A stretch of DNA of 64,000 bases from an uncultured Bacteroidales bacterium (GCA_946408345.1 CAMJRR010000009.1:29803-93802); one strand, 5' to 3'. Shown: positions 19,301-27,027, numbered from the stretch's first letter. Numbers and translations: made by a program. The notes: generated by a model from the sequence alone, not told the origin.

Positions 19301-19814
19301 CATTATGTTGTGCAGTAATCTCTCCGAATACAATCACCTCGTATTGAATGAATGTTACGAGCCTACATTGAATGACTTCAGACGTGGACGTGTTGTCATT
19401 CCTATTAAGGGTCTTGAGTCGGGCACTTATGAGTTCAGCTTGAAGGTTTGGGACACGCAGGACAATTCTTCCGAAGCTTCATTGTGGTTTGTTGTTGATG
19501 AAGATATGTTTCTCTCGCAGGTACACAACTATCCCAATCCTTTTTCGGAAGAGACCCGCATTACAATGGCTCATACTGGAGAGGACGGTGTTTTTGATGT
19601 CAATATCGAGATTTTCGACATTATGGGTAGACCGGTGCAACATATATCTAAAAAGGTAACTGCTTTTGATGGCAGCTTTGAGCCTATTCTTTGGAATGGC
19701 TGTGGCTATTCTGGAAGTCCTTTGCAAACAGGTGTTTACCTCTATCGCCTGACCTTGACAGATGAGAATGGCTATTATCGAACTGTCAGTCAACGTATGG
19801 TCATCAAACGCTGA
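16395..19814 (+). CDS. PorU-type C25 sortase, second copy
   Basis: A 1139-residue paralogue of the gene before it, with a signal peptide (GQLVWAQDN). The domain order is the same. The C25 domain keeps His in MYTGHGGVRG (about residue 646) and Cys in TATCEFAKYD (about residue 680), so it looks active. The C-terminal sorting domain has NYPNPFSEETRITM, IEIFDIMGR and GVYLYRL. The start overlaps the previous stop by 4 bp, and porV follows after 77 bp. Two tandem PorU-like genes are unusual: they may have divided the work (different cargo or anchor), or one may be a surface protease. Which copy is the true PorU cannot be decided from sequence alone. Confidence 0.8.
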   Translation: MKISMKMRNIFVATIALLTMLFGQLVWAQDNTYHSVLSEHTWYRLSVTQEGAYQLDYATLQAMGINMNGLNPNQIRLFGNPSGALPERNSDNRPDDLTEMAICVTGADDGSFDTGDLVLFYGQEPTRWVLVDNGKRTYQRERNYYSDTTYYYLCVDSGTEGMRVGEKTSLDLDGATTVISEFPDFFWHEEELFSPYSIGQNWFGEMLSSENPALVIPFVFPNLVKTKALRMRSQVLGRISKNFMYYNMRINDNLIADNEKIKSFGNHEYGKLSSSDKQLILDSDTAAFELSLVTGSAASLYLDYVEVYGWRLLKRSNSNFLFRLMPSQFGDNKSAIWVQNTNADHLLWDVTSPMRPILQEGVLSADNLVFATNEKTEKRYVLFKPTEAYHISNWTVLHNQNLHSISQADNLILTSALFMEQAQTLADYHAERDGLTSVVVDVNEIYNEFSTGIPDPSGVRDFVRMVYRRSEGRLKYLTLFGRASFDFRDINGYGKNFVPTYETMEDPQYELSFCTDDFFALMDASEGLNSKGHVDIGVGRISVSTVEEAETMLRKLKHYDDTAASYGEWKTDLLLFADNEQWSYVNYSEIYDRMLDTVCPPLTKKKVFCGAYPTMNTSSGVEIPGANADLMHAFDKGVLVVMYTGHGGVRGLTGESVFTNADIAALANYDRMPFVYTATCEFAKYDNPLLVSAGEEMLLNPRGGCVALYTCCRPTIGLHNDCQTRALIPLLSQRDEEGRPLRYGDIIRQAKSDAINFDNQGNKNIRFLFLGDPAMRFPLPEKCIALQKINGSLVSDATDIDLHAMSMVTVEGVVTDIDGGHDSEFNGTLWARFFDQKTKVHVKFDNNSTRDVYYHKDVLYQGKASVTEGRFSLSFQVPKDIMFGDGKPRFSFYAYDSIRGVDAMGKFDDLTLGGVDPAMVSDDQGPIISFYWNSPSFEDGQTVERQGVLYADLYDAQGIYHYDYSLGRDIMLCSNLSEYNHLVLNECYEPTLNDFRRGRVVIPIKGLESGTYEFSLKVWDTQDNSSEASLWFVVDEDMFLSQVHNYPNPFSEETRITMAHTGEDGVFDVNIEIFDIMGRPVQHISKKVTAFDGSFEPILWNGCGYSGSPLQTGVYLYRLTLTDENGYYRTVSQRMVIKR

Positions 19815-19861
19815 AACAAAATTTTTTTTTGAACAATACAATAAGCTTTTCGAATTATCGT

Positions 19862-19869
19862 TATTTTTG
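19862..19869 (+). promoter_or_regulatory. -7 box for porV
   Basis: TATTTTTG 22 bases before the ATG at 19892. It shows that porV can be transcribed apart from the two PorU genes and argues for the ATG at 19892 rather than an upstream start. Confidence 0.6.
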
Positions 19870-19891
19870 CAATTTCAAACAAAATCTAAAT

Positions 19892-21139
19892 ATGAAAGTG
19901 AAGAAAATTCTTATTGCCGCCCTGATGATGGTTGCGGCTGTATCTTACGGACAGAATAACAACTACATTGGACAGGATTACAAGGTGTCACCCAATGTGA
20001 TTACTACAGCTGTGCCTTTTGTCTCCATTTCCCCCGATGCCCGTGGTGGCTCTTTGGGAGATTGTGGCGTGGCCTCTGACCCTGATGTCTATTCAATGCA
20101 TTACAATGCTGCCAAGTATGTCTATCTGGAGGACAAGTTTGCTGCCGGATTGGGATATAGTCCATGGTTGCGTAAACTGGTTCCTGATATGAATTTGGCC
20201 TATTTGGCTTTGGCTTATAAGATTAATGACCGTTCATCTGTGGCAGGGACTTTGCGCTACTTTAGCTGTGGAGAGATTGAATTTAGGGATAACTACAACC
20301 AATCCTTGGGTAAATACACCCCGAACGAATGGGCTATCGACGCTACCTATTCCCGTATGCTTGGTGATTACCTTTCGGGTGCTGTGGCCGGTCGTTTCAT
20401 CTATTCCGACCTGACCCAAAACCAAGGCGATATGGCTCGTCCTGGTATCTCTGTGGCTGCAGATGTGGCTGTCTTCTACAAACGTCCTGTTGAGTGGTTC
20501 AGCACTATGGATGCTGATTTCTCTTGGGGTGCCGCTATCACCAACATTGGTAGTAAGGTCAGCTATAGCGGAATTTCTGATCGTCGCGACTTCATCCCAA
20601 CAACACTGCGTGCAGGTGCCAACCTGAAGCTGGAACTTGACGAATACAACTCTTTGGCTTTTATGGTGGATTTCTCCAAGCTGATGGTGCCTACGCCTCC
20701 AGTCATTGCTAGACAGGATAATGGCAGTCCTATCATAAATTCTGATGGCACTTATCAGATTCTCTATGGTAAAGATAATAATGTTTCAGTCGTGCAAGGT
20801 ATGATCCAGTCATTCTATGATGCCCCAGGTTATGGCTACAATTCCGACAACGAATTGGTCAACTACGGCAAGTTCTACGAAGAGCTTTGTGAAATCAACA
20901 TCGGTGGTGGTATCGAATATTGGTATAACAACATCTTTGCCGTGCGTGCCGGTTACTTCAATGAGACTGCACTGAAGGGCAACCGTAAGTATGTCACCCT
21001 TGGCGCCGCTTTGAAATACAACGTGTTTGGTCTGGATGTGTCTTACCTGATTCCCGTCAATACGGTGGCAGGCAGCAACCCCTTGGAGAACACCTTGCGT
21101 TTCAACTTGACCTACAGTATGGGTGGAAAGAAGGGCTAA
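19892..21139 (+). CDS. porV: T9SS outer-membrane protein PorV
   Basis: A 415-residue outer-membrane beta barrel. The signal peptide (MKVKKILIAALMMVAAVSYG) is followed by VSPDARGG-like FVSISPDARGGSLGDCG, a mark of the PorV/PorQ family, then FAAGLGYSPWL. The C-terminus is a strand-rich barrel (LRFNLTYSMGG). PorV binds the C-terminal signal of T9SS cargo as it leaves the translocon and hands it to PorU for cleavage and attachment. Its position right after the PorU-type genes matches that role. A strong terminator ends the unit. Family identity is secure; PorV rather than PorQ is inferred from neighbours and length. Confidence 0.88.
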   Translation: MKVKKILIAALMMVAAVSYGQNNNYIGQDYKVSPNVITTAVPFVSISPDARGGSLGDCGVASDPDVYSMHYNAAKYVYLEDKFAAGLGYSPWLRKLVPDMNLAYLALAYKINDRSSVAGTLRYFSCGEIEFRDNYNQSLGKYTPNEWAIDATYSRMLGDYLSGAVAGRFIYSDLTQNQGDMARPGISVAADVAVFYKRPVEWFSTMDADFSWGAAITNIGSKVSYSGISDRRDFIPTTLRAGANLKLELDEYNSLAFMVDFSKLMVPTPPVIARQDNGSPIINSDGTYQILYGKDNNVSVVQGMIQSFYDAPGYGYNSDNELVNYGKFYEELCEINIGGGIEYWYNNIFAVRAGYFNETALKGNRKYVTLGAALKYNVFGLDVSYLIPVNTVAGSNPLENTLRFNLTYSMGGKKG

Positions 21140-21163
21140 TGTCTGATGACATAGTACAATCGG

Positions 21164-21188
21164 AAGCGGCTATCGAGCCGCTTTTTTT
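21164..21188 (+). terminator. Intrinsic terminator after porV
   Basis: AAGCGGC, loop TATCGA, GCCGCTT and a run of T. A strong rho-independent terminator closing the porU-porU-porV unit. Confidence 0.88.
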
Positions 21189-21220
21189 GTGCCAATAAAA
21201 TTTCGGATTGCAAAAAGTCT

Positions 21221-21228
21221 TATTTTTG
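21221..21228 (+). promoter_or_regulatory. -7 box for the small lipoprotein gene
   Basis: TATTTTTG, 19 bases before the ATG at 21248. Confidence 0.6.
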
Positions 21229-21247
21229 CAAACAAATTACGAACACT

Positions 21248-21607
21248 ATGAAAAAATTATTACCTCTTTTATTGTTGGCCTTGCTCGCCTTTGCAGGCTG
21301 TCAGAGTGGCCCTGCTACGTACGAAGTGGCGACCAAACCGCACGAGGTGGTCCCTCATGCCGAAAAATTCGTGAACCAATTGGAGAAAAAGTCGAAACAC
21401 TACTCAGCTGCGGATTGGGATGCTGCTGTGGAACAATTTGTTGCGATGAGTAAGGATTATATTGAAAAGTCTGGATACTTGACACAAGAAGAACGAATGA
21501 AGTTCGACAAGGCCCGCGTGAAGTTTATGTCGGCTATCGATTCCAATGGCACCGAAGAAGTGGCAAAAAAGGTGAAGAAAGCCTATGCGGACTTGATGGG
21601 GAACTGA
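21248..21607 (+). CDS. Small lipoprotein, function unknown
   Basis: A 119-residue protein with a signal peptide and lipobox (LLAFAGCQSG), so it is an outer- or inner-membrane lipoprotein. The mature part is helical and charged, with KHYSAADWDAAVEQFVAM and LTQEERMKFDKARVKFM. This resembles the small Bacteroidales lipoproteins of the DUF6565 kind, though I am not sure of that name. It has its own promoter and stands between the porV terminator and a convergent zinc peptidase gene, so context gives no hint of function. Confidence 0.75.
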   Translation: MKKLLPLLLLALLAFAGCQSGPATYEVATKPHEVVPHAEKFVNQLEKKSKHYSAADWDAAVEQFVAMSKDYIEKSGYLTQEERMKFDKARVKFMSAIDSNGTEEVAKKVKKAYADLMGN

Positions 21608-21616
21608 AGCAATTCC

Positions 21617-22294
21617 TTATCTCCTGCTATTCCCTAAACTGATGTAATACAACAGCGAAGCCAATGATGACAAGGCTGCAACCACATATGTGCTAGCAGC
21701 CCATCCAAGGGCTTCTCTGGCTTGAGCAATCTCTTTAGTGGTGAGGGAATTGGATGTTTGCAACCATACCAACGCCCGTTTTGAGGCATTGAATTCGACA
21801 GGCAAAGTGATGACACTAAAAAGGAAAACTATAGCAAACATAGCGATGCCTACCCAGAACAAGGTTGGAAACGTGTTGATGAGGAATAGACCGATAATGA
21901 TGACAAACATCGAAAGCTTTGATGAGATACTGACGGCGGGCACCAAGGCGGTACGCAAGCGTAATGGGGCATAGCCTACTTTGTGTTGTACAGCGTGGCC
22001 GCATTCGTGTGCGGCGACAGCAGCTGCGGCAACACTGTTCATGCGATAAACGTCTTCGCTCAGATTGACAGTTTTCTTGGTCGGGTCGTAATGGTCGGTC
22101 AGTTGGCCCTTGATGCAAGTGACCGAAACATCGTATATTCCGTTGTCGTTGAGCATCTTCTGCGCAATTTGCGCCCCTGTAAGTCCTCCTGGGGAAAGCA
22201 CTTTTGAGTATTTGGCAAATATGCTTTTAAGTTTCCATTGGACTAACATTCCTACGATGCCGATGACAATGATAAGAATCCAATTTGTGCTCAT
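21617..22294 (-). CDS. Membrane zinc metallopeptidase (YugP family)
   Basis: A 225-residue membrane protein. An N-terminal membrane segment (WILIIVIGIVGMLVQ) precedes a conserved region with LTDHYDPTKKTVNLSEDVY and the zinc site AAHECGHAVQH. Two or three more membrane segments follow, then LPVEFNASKRAL and a C-terminal helix pair. This is the full pattern of the YugP/Zn_peptidase_2 family. The biological substrate is not known. I set the start at MSTNWIL (ATG 22292-22294), because a longer reading has no promoter in front of it and the -7 box lies at 22323-22330. Confidence 0.88.
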   Translation of the reverse strand: MSTNWILIIVIGIVGMLVQWKLKSIFAKYSKVLSPGGLTGAQIAQKMLNDNGIYDVSVTCIKGQLTDHYDPTKKTVNLSEDVYRMNSVAAAAVAAHECGHAVQHKVGYAPLRLRTALVPAVSISSKLSMFVIIIGLFLINTFPTLFWVGIAMFAIVFLFSVITLPVEFNASKRALVWLQTSNSLTTKEIAQAREALGWAASTYVVAALSSLASLLYYISLGNSRR

Positions 22295-22322
22295 ATTTTC
22301 TGCTTTTTTGATGTTTATGGCG

Positions 22323-22330
22323 CAAAGATA
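22323..22330 (-). promoter_or_regulatory. -7 box for the zinc peptidase gene
   Basis: TATCTTTG on the minus strand, 28 bases before the chosen ATG. Confidence 0.65.
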
Positions 22331-22385
22331 ATGGATTTTTTCCGATTGTTTGGTGAAAAAAAAGGTGACCGACACGGTTTTTCTT

Positions 22386-22393
22386 TATTTTTG
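22386..22393 (+). promoter_or_regulatory. -7 box for the 5-alpha-reductase homologue
   Basis: TATTTTTG 24 bases before the ATG at 22417, divergent from the zinc peptidase promoter. Confidence 0.55.
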
Positions 22394-22416
22394 AAAAATT
22401 TTTGAATCATTTCCGT

Positions 22417-23190
22417 ATGATTATGTCAATGCAATCATTTCATTTGTTTTTGATAATCATGGCTGTAGTGGCATTGGTGGTGTTCGTCAGCCTTTTTTTT
22501 GTGGATGCGGGTTATGGCAAGTTCTACAATAAAAAGTGGGGTCCTGCGGTCAACAACAAGCTTGGTTGGGTGTTGATGGAGTCGCCTGTTTTTATTGTGA
22601 TGCTGTTTTTATGGTTCTTTTCCGACCGCCGTGGCGATTTGGTGCGTATGGCTTTTCTGTTTTTGTTTGAACTGCACTACATCCAGAGGTCCTTTGTGTT
22701 TCCATTTCGGATGAGAGGGCGAAGCATGATGCCTCTTACTATCGTTTTGATGGGCGTGGTTTTCAATGTGTTGAATGCTATGATGCAAGGAGGATGGATT
22801 TATTATATTTCTCCCGAAGACTATTATCCCGCCGATTGGCTGACCGATCCGAGGTTTATTGTGGGTTTCTTGGTTTTCATTATTGGGATGTATATCAATA
22901 TCCAGTCCGATGACATCATTCGTAACTTGAGGCAAGAAGGTGACACCAACCATTATTTGCCGCAAGGCGGTATGTTCCGCTATGTGACCTCGGCCAACTA
23001 TTTCGGTGAGTTTGTGGAATGGGTGGGCTTTGCAATACTCACATGGTCGTGGGCAGGTGCCGTGTTTGCCTTATGGACCTTTGCCAACCTCTGCCCGCGT
23101 GCGGCTAGGATTTATGATCGTTACAAACTGGATTTTGGAGAGGAACTGGACACCAAGAAGGTGAAGAGGATTATTCCGTTTATTTATTGA
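22417..23190 (+). CDS. 3-oxo-5-alpha-steroid 4-dehydrogenase (steroid 5-alpha-reductase) family protein
   Basis: A 257-residue polytopic membrane protein with about six hydrophobic segments. The steroid-reductase family marks are AGYGKFYNKKWG near the N-terminus, LMESPVF, FLFELHYIQRSFVFPF, and the C-terminal NADPH region with LPQGGMFRYVTSANYFGEFVEW and ANLCPRAARIYDRYK. In animals and some gut Bacteroidales the family reduces the C4-C5 double bond of 3-oxo-delta-4 steroids to the 5-alpha form. The next two rightward genes are an OYE-family reductase and a short-chain dehydrogenase, a set expected for steroid or bile-acid reduction. The substrate is inferred only; other lipid enones are possible. 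The start at 22417 is the first ATG; a TTG 15 bases earlier is unlikely. Confidence 0.82.
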   Translation: MIMSMQSFHLFLIIMAVVALVVFVSLFFVDAGYGKFYNKKWGPAVNNKLGWVLMESPVFIVMLFLWFFSDRRGDLVRMAFLFLFELHYIQRSFVFPFRMRGRSMMPLTIVLMGVVFNVLNAMMQGGWIYYISPEDYYPADWLTDPRFIVGFLVFIIGMYINIQSDDIIRNLRQEGDTNHYLPQGGMFRYVTSANYFGEFVEWVGFAILTWSWAGAVFALWTFANLCPRAARIYDRYKLDFGEELDTKKVKRIIPFIY

Positions 23191-23224
23191 TGATAAGTAA
23201 ATGAGCAAATTTAGTTTACATAAA

Positions 23225-23300
23225 AGACGCGAGACTGCGAGACTACGTGACATAGGCTTGTCACAAAGTCCCGAAGTCCCGTGTCCCGAAGTCAAAAGAT
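23225..23300. repeat. Intergenic GC-rich repeat with inverted halves
   Basis: The stretch has GCGAGACT repeated, then GTGACA-TAGGCT-TGTCAC, then AGTCCCGAAGTCCCG and CCCGAAGTC. The two sides are roughly inverted. It lies in the 240-bp gap between the steroid-reductase and OYE genes and may act as an mRNA hairpin or a REP-like element. Apart from a 29-codon open frame at 23331-23420 of doubtful value, nothing else is seen in this gap. Confidence 0.5.
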
Positions 23301-23429
23301 ATTGTAGTTTAGTTTTGAACTCTTACATAAATGATTAATTTGACTGTGATTTGTGGCTTTGACTTGGCCGCTTTTTCCTTTTGGAAAGTGCCCGCCATCA
23401 TTGCCAATGGTCATAGTTAGCAAAGACTT

Positions 23430-24665
23430 ATGGAAAACTCTGTGATATTTACTCCATGTGAAATTGGCCCCATCACCTTACGTAATAGGGTGATACGTTC
23501 GGCAGCTTTTGAGAATATGGCATACGGCAACCGTCCTTCCGACGATTTACTTGATTATCATAAAGCCGTTGCTCGGGGTGGCGTCGCTATGACGACGGTG
23601 GCCTATGCTGCGGTTAATAAGTCGGGCCTCTCATTCAATGGCCAGCTTTGGATGCGTGAGGAAATTGTCCCCGACCTGAAACGTCTCACCGATGCCGTTC
23701 ACAGTTATGGCGCGAAGGCTTCCATCCAGTTGGGACACTGTGGCAATATGACGCATCGTTCCACTTGCGGTTGTTTGCCGGTAGGCGCCTCTGGTGGTTT
23801 CAATTTGTATTCTCCGACCTTTGTGAGAAAACTCAAAAAAGCGGAAATTTATGCTCTGGTACTCGACTTTGGCAAGGCCGTCAACTTGGCGCGAAAGGCG
23901 GGTTTCGATTGCGTGGAAATTCATGCAGGACATGGTTATCTCATCAGCCAATTCCTTTCGCCTTATACCAACCACCGTCATGATGAGTTTGGTGGAACAC
24001 TTGACAATAGGATGCGTTTTATGAAGCTTGTTGTCGAAGAGGTGATGCGCGCCGCTGGTAACGATATGGCTGTAGTGGTTAAGATGAATATGCACGATGG
24101 TTTCAAAAAAGGGATGGATCAGGACGACTGCATCATTGTGGCCAAAGAGTTGGAAAAGCTTGGTGTTCACGCTATTGTGCTTTCGGCTGGCTTCGTTAGT
24201 AAGGCTCCAATGGAAGTGATGCGTGGCGCTATGCCGCTCAAGACCTTCCGCTATTATATGGACACGAAAAAGTTTTGGTGGCTGAAGGCTGGACTAGCGT
24301 TGTTCGGTCGCTTATTGGTGCCCACGGTGCCCTACAGTGAGGGCTATTTCTTAAAGGATGCCAAGGTGTTTCGCGCCAACTTGAAACTACCTTTGATATA
24401 TGTAGGTGGTATGATTTCAAAGGAAAAAATGGAAGAAGTGCTCAATTCGGGCTTTGTGGCCTTACAGATGGCACGGGCTTTGATTAATGATACGGATTTT
24501 GTCAACAAACTGCACAGCGGCGAAGTGACGCGAAGCGAGTGCAAGCATTCCAATTATTGCATCGGACGCATGTATTCTATGGAAATGAAATGCCATCATT
24601 GCGTGGATGAGGAACTGCCGAAGAGCATCAGGAAAGAGATTAGTAAGGCAGAAAAGAAAGGATGA
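23430..24665 (+). CDS. NADH:flavin oxidoreductase, Old Yellow Enzyme family (5-beta-reductase-like)
   Basis: A 411-residue FMN TIM-barrel enzyme. It opens FTPCEIGPITLRNRVIRSA, the FMN-binding start of the family. It then has SIQLGHCGN, EIHAGHGYLISQFLSPYTN, RHDEFGGTLDNRMRF, YVGGMIS and ALQMARALI. A cysteine cluster near the C-terminus (CKHSNYC, KCHHC) recalls the Fe-S-binding members, but the FAD/NAD domain of large BaiCD/BaiH-type enzymes is missing. Such enzymes reduce activated C=C bonds, including delta-4 3-oxo bile acids. It overlaps the next gene by ATGA. The cluster makes a steroid or bile-acid substrate plausible but unproven. Confidence 0.85.
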   Translation: MENSVIFTPCEIGPITLRNRVIRSAAFENMAYGNRPSDDLLDYHKAVARGGVAMTTVAYAAVNKSGLSFNGQLWMREEIVPDLKRLTDAVHSYGAKASIQLGHCGNMTHRSTCGCLPVGASGGFNLYSPTFVRKLKKAEIYALVLDFGKAVNLARKAGFDCVEIHAGHGYLISQFLSPYTNHRHDEFGGTLDNRMRFMKLVVEEVMRAAGNDMAVVVKMNMHDGFKKGMDQDDCIIVAKELEKLGVHAIVLSAGFVSKAPMEVMRGAMPLKTFRYYMDTKKFWWLKAGLALFGRLLVPTVPYSEGYFLKDAKVFRANLKLPLIYVGGMISKEKMEEVLNSGFVALQMARALINDTDFVNKLHSGEVTRSECKHSNYCIGRMYSMEMKCHHCVDEELPKSIRKEISKAEKKG

Positions 24666-25477
24666 ACATACAAAAATGGTTGAATCGGTTTCAGGAAGCA
24701 TATGGGCATCGGCCTTGGGCTTTGGTTACGGGCGGCAGCTCGGGAATGGGCTTGGAGTATGCATGCCAGTTGTCTGAAATTGGATGCAATCTATTGTTGG
24801 TAAGCAATCAAGAGGAAGAACTAAGATGTGTAACCGAGAAATTGAAGCAAGGCCGAGATGCTCAAGTGTTATCGCATTATCAGAACTTAGCCACTGAAAC
24901 GGCGGCTGAGGAATTAGTGGGTTTTTGTCGGGCTAAGGGCTTGCAAATCGACATTCTCATTAATAATGCAGGGATGTTTTTCTTTGAGGAGTTGTCCAAA
25001 GAAAATGAATCTAAAGCATTGGCGATGATGCGTTTGCATATTTTTACTCCGACGAGATTATGTGTGCTTTTCGGTGAAGATATGAAAAAGCGAGGCTATG
25101 GATACATTCTCAATATGTCATCAATGGCTGCCAAGTTGCCCTGTCCAGGAATCGCGATTTACTCCGCATCGAAAGCCTATCTGAAGAGTTTCAGCAAGTC
25201 GCTCTATTTCGAGATGCGACCTTATGGTGTTGGCGTAACCACGGTCTGTCCCGCAGCCATTGCCACACCGCTTTATAAAATGAAACCTTGTCTGTTGAAA
25301 CTAGGTGTGAAAGTCGGGTTGATAGGCACACCTCAATGGTTGGTACGTAAGGCTTTGAAAGGTATGATTCGGAAGAAAAGGGTGTTGAAACCAGGACTTA
25401 TGAACCTTTACTTGCCACCTTTGATTGCTGTATTACCCAAAGGATTGGTTAATAGGATATGGCAAAAATACAAATGA
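24662..25477 (+). CDS. Short-chain dehydrogenase/reductase (hydroxysteroid-dehydrogenase-like)
   Basis: A 271-residue Rossmann-fold SDR. The cofactor site TGGSSGMG is at residues 23-30, NNAG at 101-104, the catalytic Ser in NMSSMAA (153/154), Tyr167 and Lys171 in YSASK. The C-terminal part is hydrophobic (LLKLGVKVGLIG, LPPLIAVLPKGLV), as in 17-beta-HSD12/HSDH-like enzymes acting on lipids. It is coupled by ATGA overlaps to the OYE gene before it and, at the likely start, to the PCMD gene after it. It may interconvert the 3-oxo and 3-hydroxy forms of a steroid or reduce another keto-lipid. The SDR identity is certain; the substrate is inference. Confidence 0.88.
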   Translation: MNIQKWLNRFQEAYGHRPWALVTGGSSGMGLEYACQLSEIGCNLLLVSNQEEELRCVTEKLKQGRDAQVLSHYQNLATETAAEELVGFCRAKGLQIDILINNAGMFFFEELSKENESKALAMMRLHIFTPTRLCVLFGEDMKKRGYGYILNMSSMAAKLPCPGIAIYSASKAYLKSFSKSLYFEMRPYGVGVTTVCPAAIATPLYKMKPCLLKLGVKVGLIGTPQWLVRKALKGMIRKKRVLKPGLMNLYLPPLIAVLPKGLVNRIWQKYK

Positions 25478-26406
25478 CCCTATTGTGCCTACTGTCATAC
25501 ATGACGGTTTCTGCACAACGTTACGAGAAGGTGCCTTTTGGCGACTTCGAGCAGTGGGCTGTTCGATTTATTACTGAATCGCAAATCATTGGTGGCCAAG
25601 AGAAGACTTTGTATGTAATTGGTCCTGATGATACCATTCATAGTAATGCCCCATACGATTATAAGAACACGATTTGGTCGTCATCCAATGCCTTCGCTAA
25701 GGTGATGGGCGTGGTGAAAACCAGCACTAATGTCACACCCGACAAGGGGCCTAACGGAAAATGTGCCAAATTGGTCACCCAGTTTGCATCGTGTAAAGTG
25801 GCTGGTTTAATCAATATCAAAGTGTTGGCAGCAGGCTCCATTTTTTGGGGAAAGATGTTGGAACCTGTCACAGGTGTCAATGAACCGTATGCTTTTATGG
25901 ATTGGGGCATCCCTTTTACTAAACGGCCTAAGGCATTGGTCCTTAATTACAAAACAACCATTCCCAATGAGGGGAAGCTTGTTAAGGGCACTACGTTCCG
26001 TACCATAGAATATGACGGTTACGACCCGGCAGAGATTCTATTCATTTTGCAATATCGGTGGGAGGACGACAAAGGCAACATTCATGCGAAAAGGGTAGGG
26101 ACAGCGGCTTGTCATATTGGAAAAACTTCAAATGGATGGGTAAAGGATTTCAGAGTGCCTGTGATTTATGGTGATGCAAGAAAATCAAAAGATTACAAAC
26201 CCTATATGGATTTGGTTTCTGGAGAGAAGACAATGTATGCCTTGAATGGGAAAGGCAAGAAAAAAACAATTCAGGAAGAGGCTTGGGCTATGCCGGATTG
26301 CCCTGTCACCCATGCAATTATGATGATTACCTCAGGCAGTCAAGGCGCATTTACCGGGGCTTTGGGCAACGTGCTGTGGGTGGATGAGATAAGATTGGAG
26401 TATTGA
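25474..26406 (+). CDS. PCMD-domain secreted protein
   Basis: A 310-residue exported protein. I choose the ATG at 25474 because it gives a compact signal peptide (MTLLCLLSYMTVSAQ) and a 4-base ATGA overlap with the SDR stop; an ATG at 25459 would add five residues. The mature part fits the PCMD (putative carbohydrate metabolism) beta-sandwich domain: FGDFEQWAV, FGDF-type start, then PKALVLNYKTTIPNEG, EYDGYDPAEILFIL, and the closing LWVDEIRLEY. It would sit on the cell surface or in the periplasm and may bind glycans. Its coupling to the reductase genes is notable but no joint function is known. Confidence 0.72.
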   Translation: MTLLCLLSYMTVSAQRYEKVPFGDFEQWAVRFITESQIIGGQEKTLYVIGPDDTIHSNAPYDYKNTIWSSSNAFAKVMGVVKTSTNVTPDKGPNGKCAKLVTQFASCKVAGLINIKVLAAGSIFWGKMLEPVTGVNEPYAFMDWGIPFTKRPKALVLNYKTTIPNEGKLVKGTTFRTIEYDGYDPAEILFILQYRWEDDKGNIHAKRVGTAACHIGKTSNGWVKDFRVPVIYGDARKSKDYKPYMDLVSGEKTMYALNGKGKKKTIQEEAWAMPDCPVTHAIMMITSGSQGAFTGALGNVLWVDEIRLEY

Positions 26407-26420
26407 GTGTTTTTTCAAGA

Positions 26421-26455
26421 TTTGAATTGATTTTCCAAAACTTTTCCTATTTTTG
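26421..26455 (+). promoter_or_regulatory. Promoter of the DUF5606 gene
   Basis: TTTG (26421-26424), 23 bases, TATTTTTG (26448-26455), 38 bases before the ATG at 26494. Confidence 0.65.
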
Positions 26456-26493
26456 CACCCGTTTTTTGAGAACTATTAAACACAACATTGACT

Positions 26494-26940
26494 ATGGACT
26501 TAAGCAAAATTGTTTCAATATCTGGCAAACCCGGACTGTATCAGATTAGATCACAAGCCATTGGAAGGCTTATTGTTGAATCGGTTGTTGACGGAAAATG
26601 CTCACCAGCCTTTGCACATAACCGTATGAGTTCACTAGAGGAAATTTCCATCTTTTCTACCGATGATGATCGTCCCCTGAAGGAAGTTTTCAAAATGATT
26701 CATGATAAGATGGGCGATAAGGTGGACTTCGATTACAAAAAGGCCACGAACGAACAACTGCGTGAGAAATTTGCATTTGTTATGCCCGACTATGACGAAG
26801 AGGCCGTTTATCCATCCGATATGAAGAAAGTCTTCGCTTGGTATCAGATGTTGGTAGATAAGAACTTGCTTGACTTCACCGAAGAGGAGGCCAAACCGGA
26901 AGCAGAATCACCGGCCGAAACTTCGACTGAAAAAGAATAA
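26494..26940 (+). CDS. DUF5606 protein
   Basis: A 148-residue soluble protein beginning DLSKIVSISGKPGLYQIRS, the recognisable start of the DUF5606 family of Bacteroidota, with an SH3-like N-terminal half. The middle has SSLEEISIFSTDDDRPLKEVF and the tail is acidic and low-complexity (EEEAKPEAESPAETSTEKE). The start at 26494 is preferred over an ATG two codons earlier. It has its own promoter and terminator, so it is a single-gene unit. Function is unknown; conservation across the phylum suggests a housekeeping role. Confidence 0.85.
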   Translation: MDLSKIVSISGKPGLYQIRSQAIGRLIVESVVDGKCSPAFAHNRMSSLEEISIFSTDDDRPLKEVFKMIHDKMGDKVDFDYKKATNEQLREKFAFVMPDYDEEAVYPSDMKKVFAWYQMLVDKNLLDFTEEEAKPEAESPAETSTEKE

Positions 26941-26970
26941 TGTATTGTTTTTTATGGCATATTATGATGG

Positions 26971-26994
26971 AAAAGCCGCGTTTGCGGCTTTTTT
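26971..26994 (+). terminator. Intrinsic terminator after the DUF5606 gene
   Basis: AAAAGCCGC, loop GTTT, GCGGCTTTT followed by more T. Strong, and immediately followed by the pyrK -7 box. Confidence 0.88.
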
Positions 26995-26995
26995 G

Positions 26996-27003
26996 TATCT
27001 TTG
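26996..27003 (+). promoter_or_regulatory. -7 box for pyrK-pyrD
   Basis: TATCTTTG 24 bases before the ATG at 27028, abutting the preceding terminator. Confidence 0.65.
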
Positions 27004-27027
27004 TGCCATCCTAAATGATAGAATTAT

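Noticed and set aside
23331..23420. Open frame of 29 codons between the steroid-reductase and OYE genes
   Set aside because: No homology is recognisable, it has no promoter of its own, and it is too short to support by sequence alone.
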